NCBI RefSeq assembly: GCF_932276165.1
Contig: NC_063992.1
Location: forward strand, 11,294,001-11,358,000
DNA from: Plutella xylostella
Taxonomy: Eukaryota > Arthropoda > Insecta > Lepidoptera > Plutellidae
Length of the DNA: 64,000 bases
Direction of reading: 5' to 3'
Positions 1 through 10,197 of the stretch are shown piece by piece. The translations under genes were made by a program, and so were the position numbers. Every line of letters starts with the position of its first letter. Position 1 is the stretch's first letter. Under the pieces are notes generated by a model that did no database searches, had not been told where the DNA came from, and saw nothing but the letters and a program-made list of their open reading frames with translations.

Positions 1-597
1 GGACAAAGGGCTTTGAGAAGAAGACATGAGCATAGCCTAAAATAATAAATTCTTAGACAGTTAAAAACAATGTGCACTGAGATACACAGGAAACAACTTA
101 CTAATCTTATAAGACGTATCTGTAGTCCGGCGTCAACTGGTAATCTCGCCATTTCTTATCCCGCCCGGGACCAGCGGACTTCTCCCAATTAGTGAGGCGG
201 CGGTAATCCACCCGATAACACCCCGCTATTGCCGAGAGGTCACTTCCCAATGGTTTCCATTTATGTTTTTCAGCTCGGACAAATCATTTGTCCTAAATGT
301 TTTAACTTTGTCTGTGATAAATAAAGGAGCTAGATATAGCTATCACTGATTGTTTGTTTTAATCCTTTATTGCACAAATATATAAATAAGTATACAAAGA
401 TTGTCACCGTGCTTAAAAGATTGACCAGTGAGATTAGCGTCAGTCGTTTCAGTGTTCCATACATATCATAGAATAACGAGACTAGCATTCATAGACATAG
501 CATTGTACTTGTTATTCTATGATACATATCAATAAAGGAAGCGGTGATTGTTCAAATGTTGTTTATTCGACGTAATTTTTTTAAATATTTGATGTTA
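1..597. other. non-coding stretch with one palindrome
   Basis: No gene is seen. Positions 461-530 form an imperfect inverted repeat: CATAGAATAAC on the left and GTTATTCTATG on the right, with about 35 bases between. It could be a very small foldback element; no target duplication is clear. Confidence 0.4.
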
Positions 598-814
598 CAG
601 TCTTCGAAATATAAGAGACCCGTTTGGACAGCTCCAAAATGTATGGGATGACAGCTGGTGACAAATCTAAATCATACAAAATCTAAACAATGAGAAACTT
701 TCTTTAAATAATACGCTAGATTTTGTGTCTTTTTATGAATTTCATCAAGTAAATCAAGAGTAAATAGCAAATTTGTGTAGCTGTCCAAACAGGAATATTA
801 TATTTCGACGACTG
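598..814. mobile_element. MITE with TA target duplication
   Basis: The ends are inverted repeats. The left end reads CAGTCTTCGAAATATAA and the reverse complement of the right end reads CAGTCGTCGAAATATAA; both continue into a shared TGTTTGGACAGCT-like block about 30 bases in. TA flanks both sides (596-597, 815-816), which points to a Tc1/mariner-mobilised element. It is 217 bp with no coding capacity. Confidence 0.75.
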
Positions 815-1638
815 TAGTCATAAAATTATTCTATCATCATATGACAAAGGCTCTGTCACTAAGAAGATGCAATGGCGAAAGAAACTCTTTGAGTACCTAA
901 TACATAATTTTATAACAAATAGGTAAATTTATACTTTTTTTTAGTTCTAATAATCATAGTTTATACTAAGCTCAGGCTTTTACTTTAGGCTCCGATGCAA
1001 CTAATTAATTTCGGAACACACCTCCGAAGGTTTCTGATGGCCCTCTAACATATGAAATGTGAAACATGAACAATCCCATGTAAAGCCCTTAATGCGAAGC
1101 TCTCAGGCCAGCCATCTTTATTATTCAAATGGGATCTTGTGAGGCTTCGATATTCAATTGGAATTAATTTCATTATTCATTAATGCAGCACCTCTCGAGT
1201 GGATCATTCGATTATGTTAATCTTCTACACTTAATGCTCGACTCGAATATTAAGTTATGATTAACAAAGAGACGATATTAATTAACGCGCCGTTACTTAA
1301 AGCATAGACTAATCTTAAAGCGGGCTGAGCTCAGTCTGTTCGGCAGTCGTAGGTATGTAGACTTGAATCTTATTATAATAATTTGTCAGCTTTTAAGGTT
1401 CTACATTTGAAGGTTATTATAAATCTGGTCTATTCTTGAAATTAGGTGAATGCTTATGGGTTGTTAATTATTGCTAATGGTCAGTGGTAGTTCGGTGGCT
1501 GGATGGCCGAGGGGTCGCGGCGAATGTAATGTGCAGGTATGAGTAGTGCAGTATTATATATTTGCCTAATATTCACTATTCTTACCTACTATATGTTTTT
1601 TTGCTCTTCTTGACTCAGAAATGTATATATATTATGTA
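815..1638. other. non-coding stretch with a LINE 3'-end scrap
   Basis: No gene is seen. About 866-896, read on the minus strand, resembles the 3' untranslated region of the LINE at 37.6-42.5 kb (shared AGTTTCTTTCGCCAT). It is probably a short 5'-truncated fragment. The rest is AT-rich. Confidence 0.4.
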
Positions 1639-1898
1639 CACACGGCACCTCCAAATGGTTGGCAGGGCACACAAACGTAGTGTATGTGTGCACACTAACG
1701 TGGTCTATGTGTGCAATAAAGCAGAAATCGGTAAATACACCAGTAACAAACCACACACACACACACACAACAGCACAAACGAGTTTGCGCGTAGGCAAAC
1801 GCCCTTACACCAGCTGTGACATAAAAATATCAACCGGTCGAGTAAGTCAAATAGTTATAAAATTGACTTGAAGCAAAATTTCACAACTTGTAGCTATA

Positions 1899-1970
1899 CT
1901 CTTCGTAGCTCATTGGTAGTATGTTAGACTTATGAAACATAGGTCGTGAGTTCGAGTCCACTGATGGGTA
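1899..1970 (+). other. tRNA-like module, left end of the Tc1-type element
   Basis: It has an A-box-like TAGCTCATTGG and a B-box-like AGTTCGAGTCC at normal tRNA spacing, followed by TTTTT at 1971-1975, which could end RNA polymerase III transcription. The middle (GTTAGACTTATGAAAC) resembles an Ile-UAU or Met-type anticodon arm. The acceptor and T stems do not pair well, so this is not a functional tRNA gene. Its inverted relative lies at 3316-3388. Confidence 0.55.
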
Positions 1971-2256
1971 TTTTTATTTTACTTTATTTAAATTTAGCGT
2001 TAATTTAAACGCTGTTGAGTATAAAATAAATTTATTTGAAATTGACAAATGACTACAAGCTGCATAGCTGTCGACTATTTCTCTTCGCTAAAAATATATG
2101 ATTCGTTCTTCATTTGAGAAGTAAAACCATTCTACCCTCATACAATATGAATAAACGAAATTAGTTTTTAGTTTTAGTGACAATTCACCTCTGCGTCTGC
2201 ATAGTGATTCACTTTGTGATTTGTCAATTTATAATTAATTTATCTTCGCAGTCACT

Positions 2257-2838
2257 ATGGAAAGTCATTTGACCATGTTCAAAAAGGCGGAGATAATTGT
2301 ATTCTATGAACAAAATATTACAATTAGTGAAATCGCAAGACGTTTAACGGTAAGTAACATAGAATTGTAAATATTTTATTTGACTGTTAGAATATTTGTA
2401 TTTGTATAAGCTAAGTATTTGTTTTTTTTGTTTGCAGAGGAGAACTGTTCAATTATGGGTTCACCGATACGCAGATTCGGGACAGTAGTCGTCTAGTTAT
2501 ACGGATGCATCACCACGCCATCGAGAAATCGTATCTGCACATAGCGCTGATCCGTTCTGCAGCACCCGTTCTACGGCCACAACACATAATCTATCCCTAC
2601 AAACCGTACGGGTTCACTTGCGTGCTGCAGGGTTGCGGTGTCGGAGGCCGACGAAGAAAATTGCTCTAACTGATCAGCATCGTCGAAACAGAGTGCGTTT
2701 TGCGACTGACTATTTTAAACTTTGATTGGTGCAACAATGTGGTGATATTTAGTGATGAAAAGTCCTTTAAGTCAGACAAGGATGGATGGTAAGATATTAT
2801 GGCGAAAAAGTGGTGAAAATTATAGTTATTGGGGTTAG
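2257..2838 (+). pseudogene. degenerate Tc1/mariner transposase with an intron
   Basis: Exon 1 (2257-2349) encodes 31 residues of a helix-turn-helix start, including ITISEIARRLT. A phase-0 intron follows (2350-2437) with a GTAAGT donor and a T-rich tract before TTTGCAG. Exon 2 continues the helix-turn-helix (RRTVQLWVHRY) and then the second DNA-binding part (TVRVHLRAAGLRCRRPTKK). A TAG at 2486-2488 interrupts exon 2. A frameshift near 2715-2725 precedes the first catalytic block (VVIFSDEKSF), and another shift lies near 2790 before a WRKSGE motif. The rest of the DD[E/D] catalytic domain is missing, against about 340 residues for an intact protein. TTCGCAG just before the start could be an acceptor for a 5'-UTR intron. 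Family assignment is firm; the protein is non-functional. Confidence 0.82.
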
Positions 2839-3315
2839 CTCAGTAATTTTTAGTTTTCCATTTGTATAAGATTTTAGTTATTTTGTTAAATACTTATTAT
2901 TATTTACAATTATGGGTAAGCCAATGTGTTAATGATGTTATTGTTACTGAGGTTGGAATAAGTTATCTTATTTCTAGCTAATTAACATGTTGATTCATAT
3001 AACTAATGACTTGCCTATTTACTTTAGTAAAACAGCCAGTCCATCCTTTTCTGATGTTTATTATGATTTAAAACTGCAAATTGAAAATTTTCCTTATTAA
3101 TATAAACTACAACTATGTTTTAAAACGAAAAACAACAAAAACGTAACATCCTTAATGTTTATGTTACGGCAAGAATAAATTTTGTAATTTTAACACTTAA
3201 TAACTTGTTTCATTTACTTTCTGTGTTGCTTTTATTCGTATATACTACAATACTATTATTAGCCATATTAAAAAATAAACTAAATCTATAAAAAAAAAAC
3301 AAAAAAGGAATTTTG

Positions 3316-3388
3316 CAAGTTCACAGGGATTTGAACCACCATACCGATTATTGTAAGTCTACTATCATACCAACTGAGCCATTCAATC
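3316..3388 (-). other. tRNA-like module, right end of the Tc1-type element
   Basis: On the minus strand the A box is TGGCTCAGTTGG, a perfect consensus match, and the B box is GGTTCAAATCC. The 3' side runs into T6 (3301-3306) and T9 (3291-3299) tracts suited to Pol III termination. It aligns with 1899-1970, including the upstream GAAGCAAAATTT. T-stem pairing is weak, so it is a tRNA-derived promoter-like module, not a tRNA gene. Confidence 0.6.
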
Positions 3389-3576
3389 TATTACAATGCA
3401 TTGCAAAATTTTGCTTCATATCATAAAAACAATGAATCATTGTCACTGGCACAACTACATGCTTACAATATCCGTGTGTGGGTTGCCCAGAACTAAATAA
3501 TTACGTCGACGTCGCTGACACACACATACACTACCTACGTTAGTGTGCCCTGCCAACCATTTAACGTTGCCGTGTG

Positions 3577-4700
3577 TACTTACATAAATTATTAATAGGA
3601 TGATATACCGGAAACTGAACAAAAATCAGTGGAAACATTCATATAATATGTAGAGACTTATGTTGAATGGAAACAATAGAGAAAGTCGTACCTCTCAGCT
3701 CAGTACTTACACGCTTTCATAAAAATAATGTTCTAATGTCGCAACGCGACCACACTAACTTTCATCACTCACTTCACTTCATCATTCACTGAGCGAAAAC
3801 TGCTAATGAATAAATAAATAAATAAAATATGTTATGTTTAGGTATTTCAGACAATCAAAAATAAAAGAATAGGTATATATGATTTTTTTTTGTTCTTGTG
3901 TATTCACATGCACAAAAACATATTATTATTATATAAACACAACTATTTAGATAGGTACATACAAAAAACCCTTCCCTTATAAATTTCCATAAAACGCCCC
4001 TTGTAGTTTTCCCTTTTTGATCAGTAATCTTGGCCGAGACAGAAACTAACATATCGAGAAGTAAATACTTAACCGGCAGACGGCATACAATATTACCCAA
4101 TTTGTGCTCATAATAAACTCTCGTTTGACGTGACGTCTCAAATCATTCGCACGATTGTAAATGTGTCAGAATGTGTCATTTTACGAGCACGCAATGGTCA
4201 TAAACAAACTTTTTAATGCCTTTATTTTAATTTGCTTTGTAAATGCTTCAGATCGCTCAGTATCATTATCTACCGACTTTGTTGCAGTGATAGTTACTGG
4301 AATATTGAAGTGTAACCGCTGAACACTGAAATATTTCAGTTGGTATTTATTGATGAGGTATTAAAATCTAATGAAGTGCAAACTTTCTAGTTTAGTGGGG
4401 TTTGTAGGAATGTAGGAAATTCTAAAGATTTTACAAATCTAATGGATCTGGGTACAAGTATATTATTAGGATAAAAATGAAGCTGATTCTGAAGGCACCA
4501 ACTGCAGTATGAATAACATCCAACAACAGTAAACAACAGTAGAACCTTTGATATCTATCACAAATCAAAAATTCCATTCCTAAATTGGACTTTTACAAAA
4601 AGCTGTATTTGTTTTTAATTTGGTGGCACAATCACGCCACGTCGACAGACGATACAATTCCGAATATAAAGCGAGTGGCGGCGGCGGCGGCGGCGGCACG
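3577..4700. other. non-coding stretch
   Basis: No gene or clear repeat is seen. It is AT-rich and ends in a (GGC)n run at about 4676-4697. Confidence 0.5.
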
Positions 4701-5180
4701 AGAAATCTGTCATAATGAATAAATCAATAAAACAAATGAAAAACACCCACCAATAAAATTTTCGCAGTTAATCGTGATGGCGCGGGTATAGCTCATGCTC
4801 GCTATTTTAATTAACGTCAAATCAAAGTCAATGTTTTTTTTCATTCCCCGTTATTTCATGGAACAAAAATAAAATGGCACATGATCAAGTTTTCCGCCGC
4901 ACTCGCTCTCATAGACGCACGATATGAGTGATCGCGACGCAAATCTTTTGTCACGTCTAGGCGTGCGTGTTTTGCGCCCCGTGCTCCGTGCTAGGCCTTC
5001 TGACATCGACAGACAGACAGACGCACAAATAGTTTTAAATAAGTTTCAGTGCTTCGTGAGCGGCGCGCGCTATAGCACCGGTCACCGGCGTTTACATTTA
5101 TTCACGAAATTGCGTCAGAGCTTGTCAATGGTTAAACAATGAAATCACATTTTATTCTGCATGCAATTGTTATCGGCTAC
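4701..5180 (+). repeat. paired non-coding module, copy 1
   Basis: Two blocks match a second copy at 8011-8665 in the same order and orientation. Block a (about 4709-4748) carries CATAATGAATAAATCAAT and AAACAAATGAAAAACACCC. Block b (about 5130-5167) carries GGTTAAACAATGAAATCAC and ATGCAATTGT. The DNA between the blocks has diverged. It has no coding signature; it may be a duplicated regulatory module or an old dispersed repeat. Confidence 0.6.
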
Positions 5181-6054
5181 AGGCGTGGATGACTGAACGA
5201 GAGAACTTTTAATTCCGTGTGAGTTATTTGGTCCTGCCGACTACTGTATGTGGACTAGGTTGACTACTAAAAACACAGTTTTCAGTACATGCATCATGTG
5301 ATTTTCATGTTAAAACAACATCCTGAAAGCGTAATCTTGCATCACATAAACTAAAAGCTCCAAAATATTCACACAACAATTTTCCCCTTTGCAGTCAATT
5401 TTCACCGTATATACAGGCTGAAGCTAAGCTGGCAGCTTATATACAGGGTGCTAATTGTTAGTAAGAAGCCACTGACCGCGGCCCGGATAAGGAGATCCAG
5501 GGATTACCGCCAACATACGGGGTGTGCTCTTGTGTGACTTTAGATAGGGAGTTAAGAAACTGAAGAGGGGAAATTTCCGCGTGTTTAGGGAAATTTCTAC
5601 GAATATGGAAAATTTGTGAATGTGAACCGTACAGAGTTATTTATGTGAAGATGTTAATGAGCCCGCATTGAAAGATTTTCCGTGCAAATAGCTGTGAGGG
5701 ATGCTTAATTATGAGTCCTAGTTAAGTATGAGGGGGCTTTGGTGGATAAAGTTTCCATTAAGTATAGTAATTTAAATCATTGTAATACCGTGATTACTAT
5801 TAATTTGAATGTCCTTTTTCATTTTATCATGGGAACGCGCGGTGCTATCAAGTTTAAAGTTAAACCATAATGTTATCGGAGTCTTCGGTCCCTTGAATCA
5901 GTTGTTAATGTGACCAAATGTCCAAGGCTAATCTTTTCACCACTAGTCTAGTCTTTGTACCAAGAAGAAGATCGGAAATAATAAAAACATTTACTAAATT
6001 TCAGACATGCCCTATTATTGTCAAGGGACCTGCCCTTTGGCATTTACTCGAACG
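5181..6054. other. non-coding stretch
   Basis: No gene is seen. Short TATACAGG motifs occur near 5408 and 5440, but no paired ends could be defined. Confidence 0.4.
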
Positions 6055-6500
6055 AGGAACTGGTCATTACTCCAGCTTGAAAAAAAGCGGACGAATCGAG
6101 TGGTCATGCAATCGGTACGTTTAATGCAACAAGACAGTCTTTCTTTTTCGTATTGTATACAGGGTGTTGCAAATAGGGTATGCTAAGCCGAAAGGGGGTG
6201 ACTCAGGGGGTCATTCTGTTTGCACAACTTTTGTTCTACGAGTTTTAGAATTTTGCGAAAAAAAAACGTTCTCCATAGTAAAAAAGTCACGTGACAAACA
6301 AGGTCTCTATGGAAAGGAATTTTTATAATATTTTTTATTTTTTTATTCCAAAACTCGTAGAGCAATAGTTGTTCAGAATAGCCCCCTGAGTCACCCCCTT
6401 TCGGCTTAGTATGCCCTTTTTGCAACACCCTGTAGAGTCACAAATAGCGCAGCAGGCCTACTAAACTTAGTTTTTCGTAATCTAGAGTGACCTCCCTGGG
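6055..6500 (+). mobile_element. MITE family A, copy 1, carrying a nested family B MITE
   Basis: Family A has ends reading about GGGGGTCACTCTATA and a core GCAATCGGCACGTTTAATAC followed by GAGATAGAGTCGTGGCTCG. Here the core is at 6105-6135 and the right end at 6467-6498 (TTAGTTTTTCGTAATCTAGA then GTGACCTCCC). The left end is degraded. A separate element at 6160-6432 has split the copy. Confidence 0.65.
6160..6432. mobile_element. MITE family B, copy 1
   Basis: It has long inverted ends of about 85 bp starting CAGGGTGTTGCAAA, continuing through GCTAAGCCGAAAGGGGGTGA to CTACGAGTTTT. TA flanks both sides (6158-6159, 6433-6434). It is 273 bp and non-coding, and sits inside the family A copy at 6055-6500. 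The TA target suggests Tc1/mariner mobilisation. Confidence 0.85.
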
Positions 6501-7336
6501 CCATCATTTAATATGACGCTAACGCCTGTACAATATTCACTGATCCCTAATTGTATCGCACCAGGCGGCACGTGGGTGTGTGAAATGTTCACATGAAATT
6601 TACAAGATCAATTTACTGAAATATGGGAACTTCATGTTAAATATTAATAATGTTGTTACAACATTAATGCCAGGAAGGGAGTGGGCAGTGTGAGAATTTC
6701 CTAGTACTTAGCACTTAAAATGTACCTATTAAGTATTTTATTTTTTGCAAACGATAAAAGATACGATTATACATATAAGCCTTAGTGCCAATTTCACCAT
6801 TCTCTGTTAGAGCATAACCGGGGAGTAGTGGATAACTTTTGACACATCTGTCATGAATTTTATATGGAGATGACGTTTAATTTATAAATCAATCCCTGTC
6901 GGTTAGATAACCGAGAATGGTGAAATTGGCACTTAGCTTAATATGATTTAGAAAAAAACAAACAAACATCAACAAAAAACAACCGTACCGATCAATTGAA
7001 ACTAAAACTATTTTGCGAGATTAAAACAACAATAGCTCCGCTCTACGTACACGCATAGATTCAGATCGGTCCAACTGAAACCCTTTTTACGGCTTAAAAC
7101 GCCACTTCGGCCGCGTAATCGGGCAATATTTCGAGATTTGCTGGCGAGTTACCCACTTGATTATACGCGGTGTGTGTGAGTTACGCGTAGAGAGAGCCTT
7201 TTTTATCGTGAATGGCCACCGACTGCGCCCGGCGGCCGTTTCGCGGCCTCTCTATGGATATTGCGTAGTTGAAGACGAAATCTCGCTTCGTCGAGGTTGG
7301 GTGGACTGGAGGTTGCTTTAGCTTGAGTATTGTGTA
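6501..7336. other. non-coding stretch with a MITE and a CpG-richer block
   Basis: No gene is seen. A Harbinger-type MITE lies at 6785-6932. About 7080-7265 is less AT-rich and CpG-rich (for example GGCGGCCGTTTCGCGGCC), unlike its surroundings; it may be regulatory, but nothing specific is recognised. Confidence 0.4.
6785..6932. mobile_element. PIF/Harbinger-type MITE
   Basis: Inverted ends read GTGCCAATTTCACCATTCTC, with the right end as its exact complement (GAGAATGGTGAAATTGGCAC). The trinucleotide TTA flanks both sides (6782-6784, 6933-6935), the target duplication typical of PIF/Harbinger elements. It is 148 bp with no coding capacity. Confidence 0.8.
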
Positions 7337-7530
7337 GAGGGATCACTCTACAGGGTGTCGCAAAAAGGGTATACTAAGCCGAAACCTACATGTGCGTGCA
7401 ACATTACCCTTTATGCAACACCCTGTATATGACGAACGAGGGCTGTCGTGCAATCGGCATTACAACGAGATAGAGTCGTGGCTCGCACGGCGCTCCGATA
7501 CTTCGTGTTTCATAAGGTGGAGTGACCTGC
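7337..7530 (+). mobile_element. MITE family A, copy 2, carrying a nested family B MITE
   Basis: The left end GGGATCACTCTA is cut at its TA by a family B element, after which the copy resumes as TATGACGAACGAG. The core (GAGATAGAGTCGTGGCTCG) and right end (GGTGGAGTGACC) follow. About 120 bp remains once the insert is set aside. Confidence 0.75.
7351..7425. mobile_element. MITE family B, copy 2 (short)
   Basis: It is 75 bp, starting CAGGGTGTCGCAAAAAGGG and ending TTTATGCAACACCCTG, with TA on both sides (7349-7350, 7426-7427). It is an internally deleted version of the element that is longer at 6160 and 46506. After the ends it carries ACCTACATGTGC, as does the 46.5-kb copy. Confidence 0.85.
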
Positions 7531-8010
7531 CACGTCGGTTGAGAAAAGCCGGGGAAATGTATGTATTTGGTTGTTATTCCATTGATATAAGAAAGCGGGT
7601 TTAATTTCCAATCCATATTTGGTATGGTAGAATTTTTGAAATTTTTCAATCATCATCATTTAAAAAAAAGTAAGCGTGCTCGTTTCAGCATGGTACGCAA
7701 GAATTCTTTGTATTGAAATTTACACTATAGTATATATTTCTAGATATACTTACTGTTCGGAAATTTATTAGTGTCCGCCTTCCACCGTTAGAGAACGTTA
7801 AAAGTTGAGAACGTTACTGAATGGACGGATTGTCTTCCACGGTCACGGCTTTCCTCTAAACCTCATAATCACGAAAAAAAAACCACTCGTTTCATACTTC
7901 ATAAAGCAACATTTTTCAGTAGATTACTCGGGAGTATATTCAGCGATGCACATTTTATTTCGAAGTGACAAAACTCATGAAACCAAGCAGCATGAAGCTC
8001 GACGCTGTGG
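7531..8010. other. non-coding stretch
   Basis: No gene or repeat is recognised. Confidence 0.4.
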
Positions 8011-8665
8011 AAAATCGGCCATAATGAATAAATCAATGAAACAAATGAAAAACACCCGCTGATGTAAAGTTCGCACTCTATCGTAATACGGTGAATGTGT
8101 GCGGGGAGCGTTTCACGAAATGTTCACCGGCATACAACTGATAACTGGCTAATCCTTTTTCAGCCATGAAGAACACTAGTTCAGCTCTAGGGATTGTCAA
8201 AATGACAATCAGGTCTGTTTTTTTATCTCAGATTCTGAACTGTTCAGTCGATTGTCCCGCAATTATGTGACGTATCGTTATTATTGTCGGAACAATCGAC
8301 TGTTCGTGAACCGTTCAGAGGCTGTCAATTTAGTATCTGAGATTAAAAAGAGACATTAGGTAGGCATTAAATTTTCCGAATGATGAAAATACACGTATTA
8401 TTCGCTTATTTTTTCTCCTATAAGTAATTGAGAGGAACTATTTATTTGTTACTTCTATGTGAGAAACAATCACACATTTTCTGGTTTTGTAAGAATATGA
8501 CCCAATTCCCGCACAGGCCCTCCCGACTCGCCCGAGCTACGCTCCAGCACAATCACCCTCCAATCCGGGTTTGCATTTTTATTAACAGAATCACGTTGCA
8601 TTCTGTCGACGGTTAAACAATGAAATCACATTTTATTCAGTATGCAATTGTCACGGGCGTCGCTG
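8011..8665 (+). repeat. paired non-coding module, copy 2
   Basis: It repeats the two blocks of 4701-5180 in the same order: block a about 8020-8058 (CATAATGAATAAATCAAT, then AAACAAATGAAAAACACCC) and block b about 8611-8650 (GGTTAAACAATGAAATCAC, ATGCAATTGT). The blocks are about 590 bp apart here and about 420 in copy 1; a foldback element of about 134 bp at 8218-8351 accounts for most of the difference. Confidence 0.6.
8218..8351. repeat. foldback element
   Basis: Imperfect inverted ends TTTTATCTCAGAT / ATCTGAGATTAAAAA enclose a second inverted pair, GTCGATTGTCC / GGAACAATCGAC. It lies inside the second copy of the paired module and has no equivalent in the first, which supports its being an insertion. 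The target duplication is unclear. Confidence 0.6.
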
Positions 8666-8903
8666 CATACCGCCCGGGAATACATTAAACCTCACCCACT
8701 GATGTGGCAAGCGACTAACAACCCTGTTGATTAATAGGTCATGTATTTAATGGGGACGATTCCAGGTATAGGCTGGATTGTGCAACGCTGTTAGTGCTCG
8801 GGGGTCGTGTAGTTTACTTATAGAAGCGGCGCTACTGAACTTTATGTTTTCTAAGCTTCAGAGCGATTGCATGATGGCTCTTGTTCGTTCGTTTTTCTAA
8901 CTA
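8666..8903. other. non-coding stretch
   Basis: Nothing is recognised. Confidence 0.4.
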
Positions 8904-9038
8904 CACTCACGGGCAAAGGAACAGTTCCACTTATAAAATGCAGTCACCAACTGGTAAAAAGCGTCATTAAGTTAGTGGTTTCCGTTTAGGAGTAATTTGG
9001 TGACTTTCTGAATAGAACATTTTCTTTGCCCGTTAGTG
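8904..9038. mobile_element. MITE family C, copy 1
   Basis: It is 135 bp with ends CACTCACGGGCAAAG and CTTTGCCCGTTAGTG, flanked by TA (8902-8903, 9039-9040). AGTTCCACTTATAAAATG follows the left end. Related copies lie at 11678, 14424 and 22692, with half-ends near 28790 and 61646. Confidence 0.85.
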
Positions 9039-9040
9039 TA

Positions 9041-10118
9041 CATAATATACCTCTATACGCATGTACACAGTTACCTCAGTAATGCATTGCAGTGTAAACC
9101 TTTTCGTTATAATAATAGTATTATCAGTACACTGATGCGTCCTTCTGTGTGTGCTTTTTCTGAAAACTCCTCAGTGTGGCAGGCTGTGTTGCTTACCTCA
9201 CTTACATTCAGCCAATCACAGCACTGCATTTCATACTCTTGTCATTCTCATTATGTAAAACTTTCAGTATGAAGACTTTTATTTTTTTATACTTAGTCAC
9301 GTTGTAGGAGTCACTATATACTCGTATGTATTACCGGGTGTAGGGGGTATTTTTTTCTTATTCGTCAGTGAAAATGAAACGCTGATTTACATGACTAACT
9401 CAATCATATTATATGTTAGTGTAGCGTGTATACCGCTAGGTGGCGACTGAATGAAATGCTTTACTTACCCGACGCCTAACGAGCCATTACATCCACGAAG
9501 ATCCACAAAGCCCATTCTGTAGACTTCACGAAGTCTGATTCCATTGCTAGAAATATCAAACCTTGACCTTTTAACGAAATTAGTATTAATTCCGTACACC
9601 TATAGCCTTATAGTAGGAAAAGTGAGATCTCTGGAACCTCTATTTCATAAAACATTGTTAGGTATGTCTAAGCTATTTCATGGTATCGTGGTACCTACCT
9701 TATTTATCCTTAATTAATTATTTTAATTATTATTTTAACTAACGCAGCTGCTAAGTGGAAACATTCATTCCTGAAACTAGATTATAGCTCACTTAAAAGT
9801 GCTTTGAATTTGCTAAAACACAAGTAAATATACATTTTGCTATTTTAGATAGTGTTTATGTACTTACCCAAGCAGTAAAGGTAAAAGTTGAGCATAACTG
9901 TTCGGATTCACCGTGAGTTGTTATGAAGTCTGCTAAGTTCCGACTACAAGCTAATCCATTGCGCGCTGCGCGCTGGGCAAAATTTACTACAGTTTGTACC
10001 TAACCTTACGGATACAATGTAAGAATGAAGTAAGTAGGTATGTAATTAGGTTTATTTATACATAATTTTTTTTTATACTTACGTTTTGTTGACCGTATAA
10101 ACTAGGTACTTACAGGTA
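9041..10118. other. non-coding stretch
   Basis: No gene or repeat is recognised. Confidence 0.4.
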
Positions 10119-10197
10119 CGGTCAGTCAAAGAAACCTGACCCCCCTCTCATACTAACAATGCTTCTGAGGGGGGTCAGGTTTATCTGCCCCTTACTG
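10119..10197. mobile_element. very short TA-flanked MITE
   Basis: It is 79 bp and nearly all inverted repeat: the left end begins CGGTCAGTCAAAGAAACC, the right end complements to CAGTAAGGGGCAGATAAACC, and both arms end in TGACCCCCCTC. TA flanks both sides (10117-10118, 10198-10199). Confidence 0.75.

Larger units (their letters stand above)
1639..3576 (+). mobile_element. Tc1/mariner-type DNA transposon with inverted ends and TA flanks
   Basis: The ends are inverted repeats starting CACACGGCA and sharing AAATGGTTGGCAGGGCACAC followed by a GTGTATGTGTG tract. TA lies immediately outside both ends (1637-1638, 3577-3578). Between them lie a degenerate transposase on the plus strand (2257-2838) and two related tRNA-like modules, one inside each end, in inverted orientation (1899-1970 and 3316-3388). 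The element is 1.94 kb. The transposase is broken and lacks its C-terminal half, so this copy is non-autonomous. The tRNA-like parts are unusual for this superfamily. Confidence 0.8.

Noticed and set aside
1495..1520. TGGATGGCCGAGGGG as a tRNA-Ser/Leu A box
   Set aside because: No matching B box or stems downstream.
1899..1970. Functional tRNA gene
   Set aside because: A and B boxes are present, but the acceptor and T stems do not pair; it is part of a transposon end.
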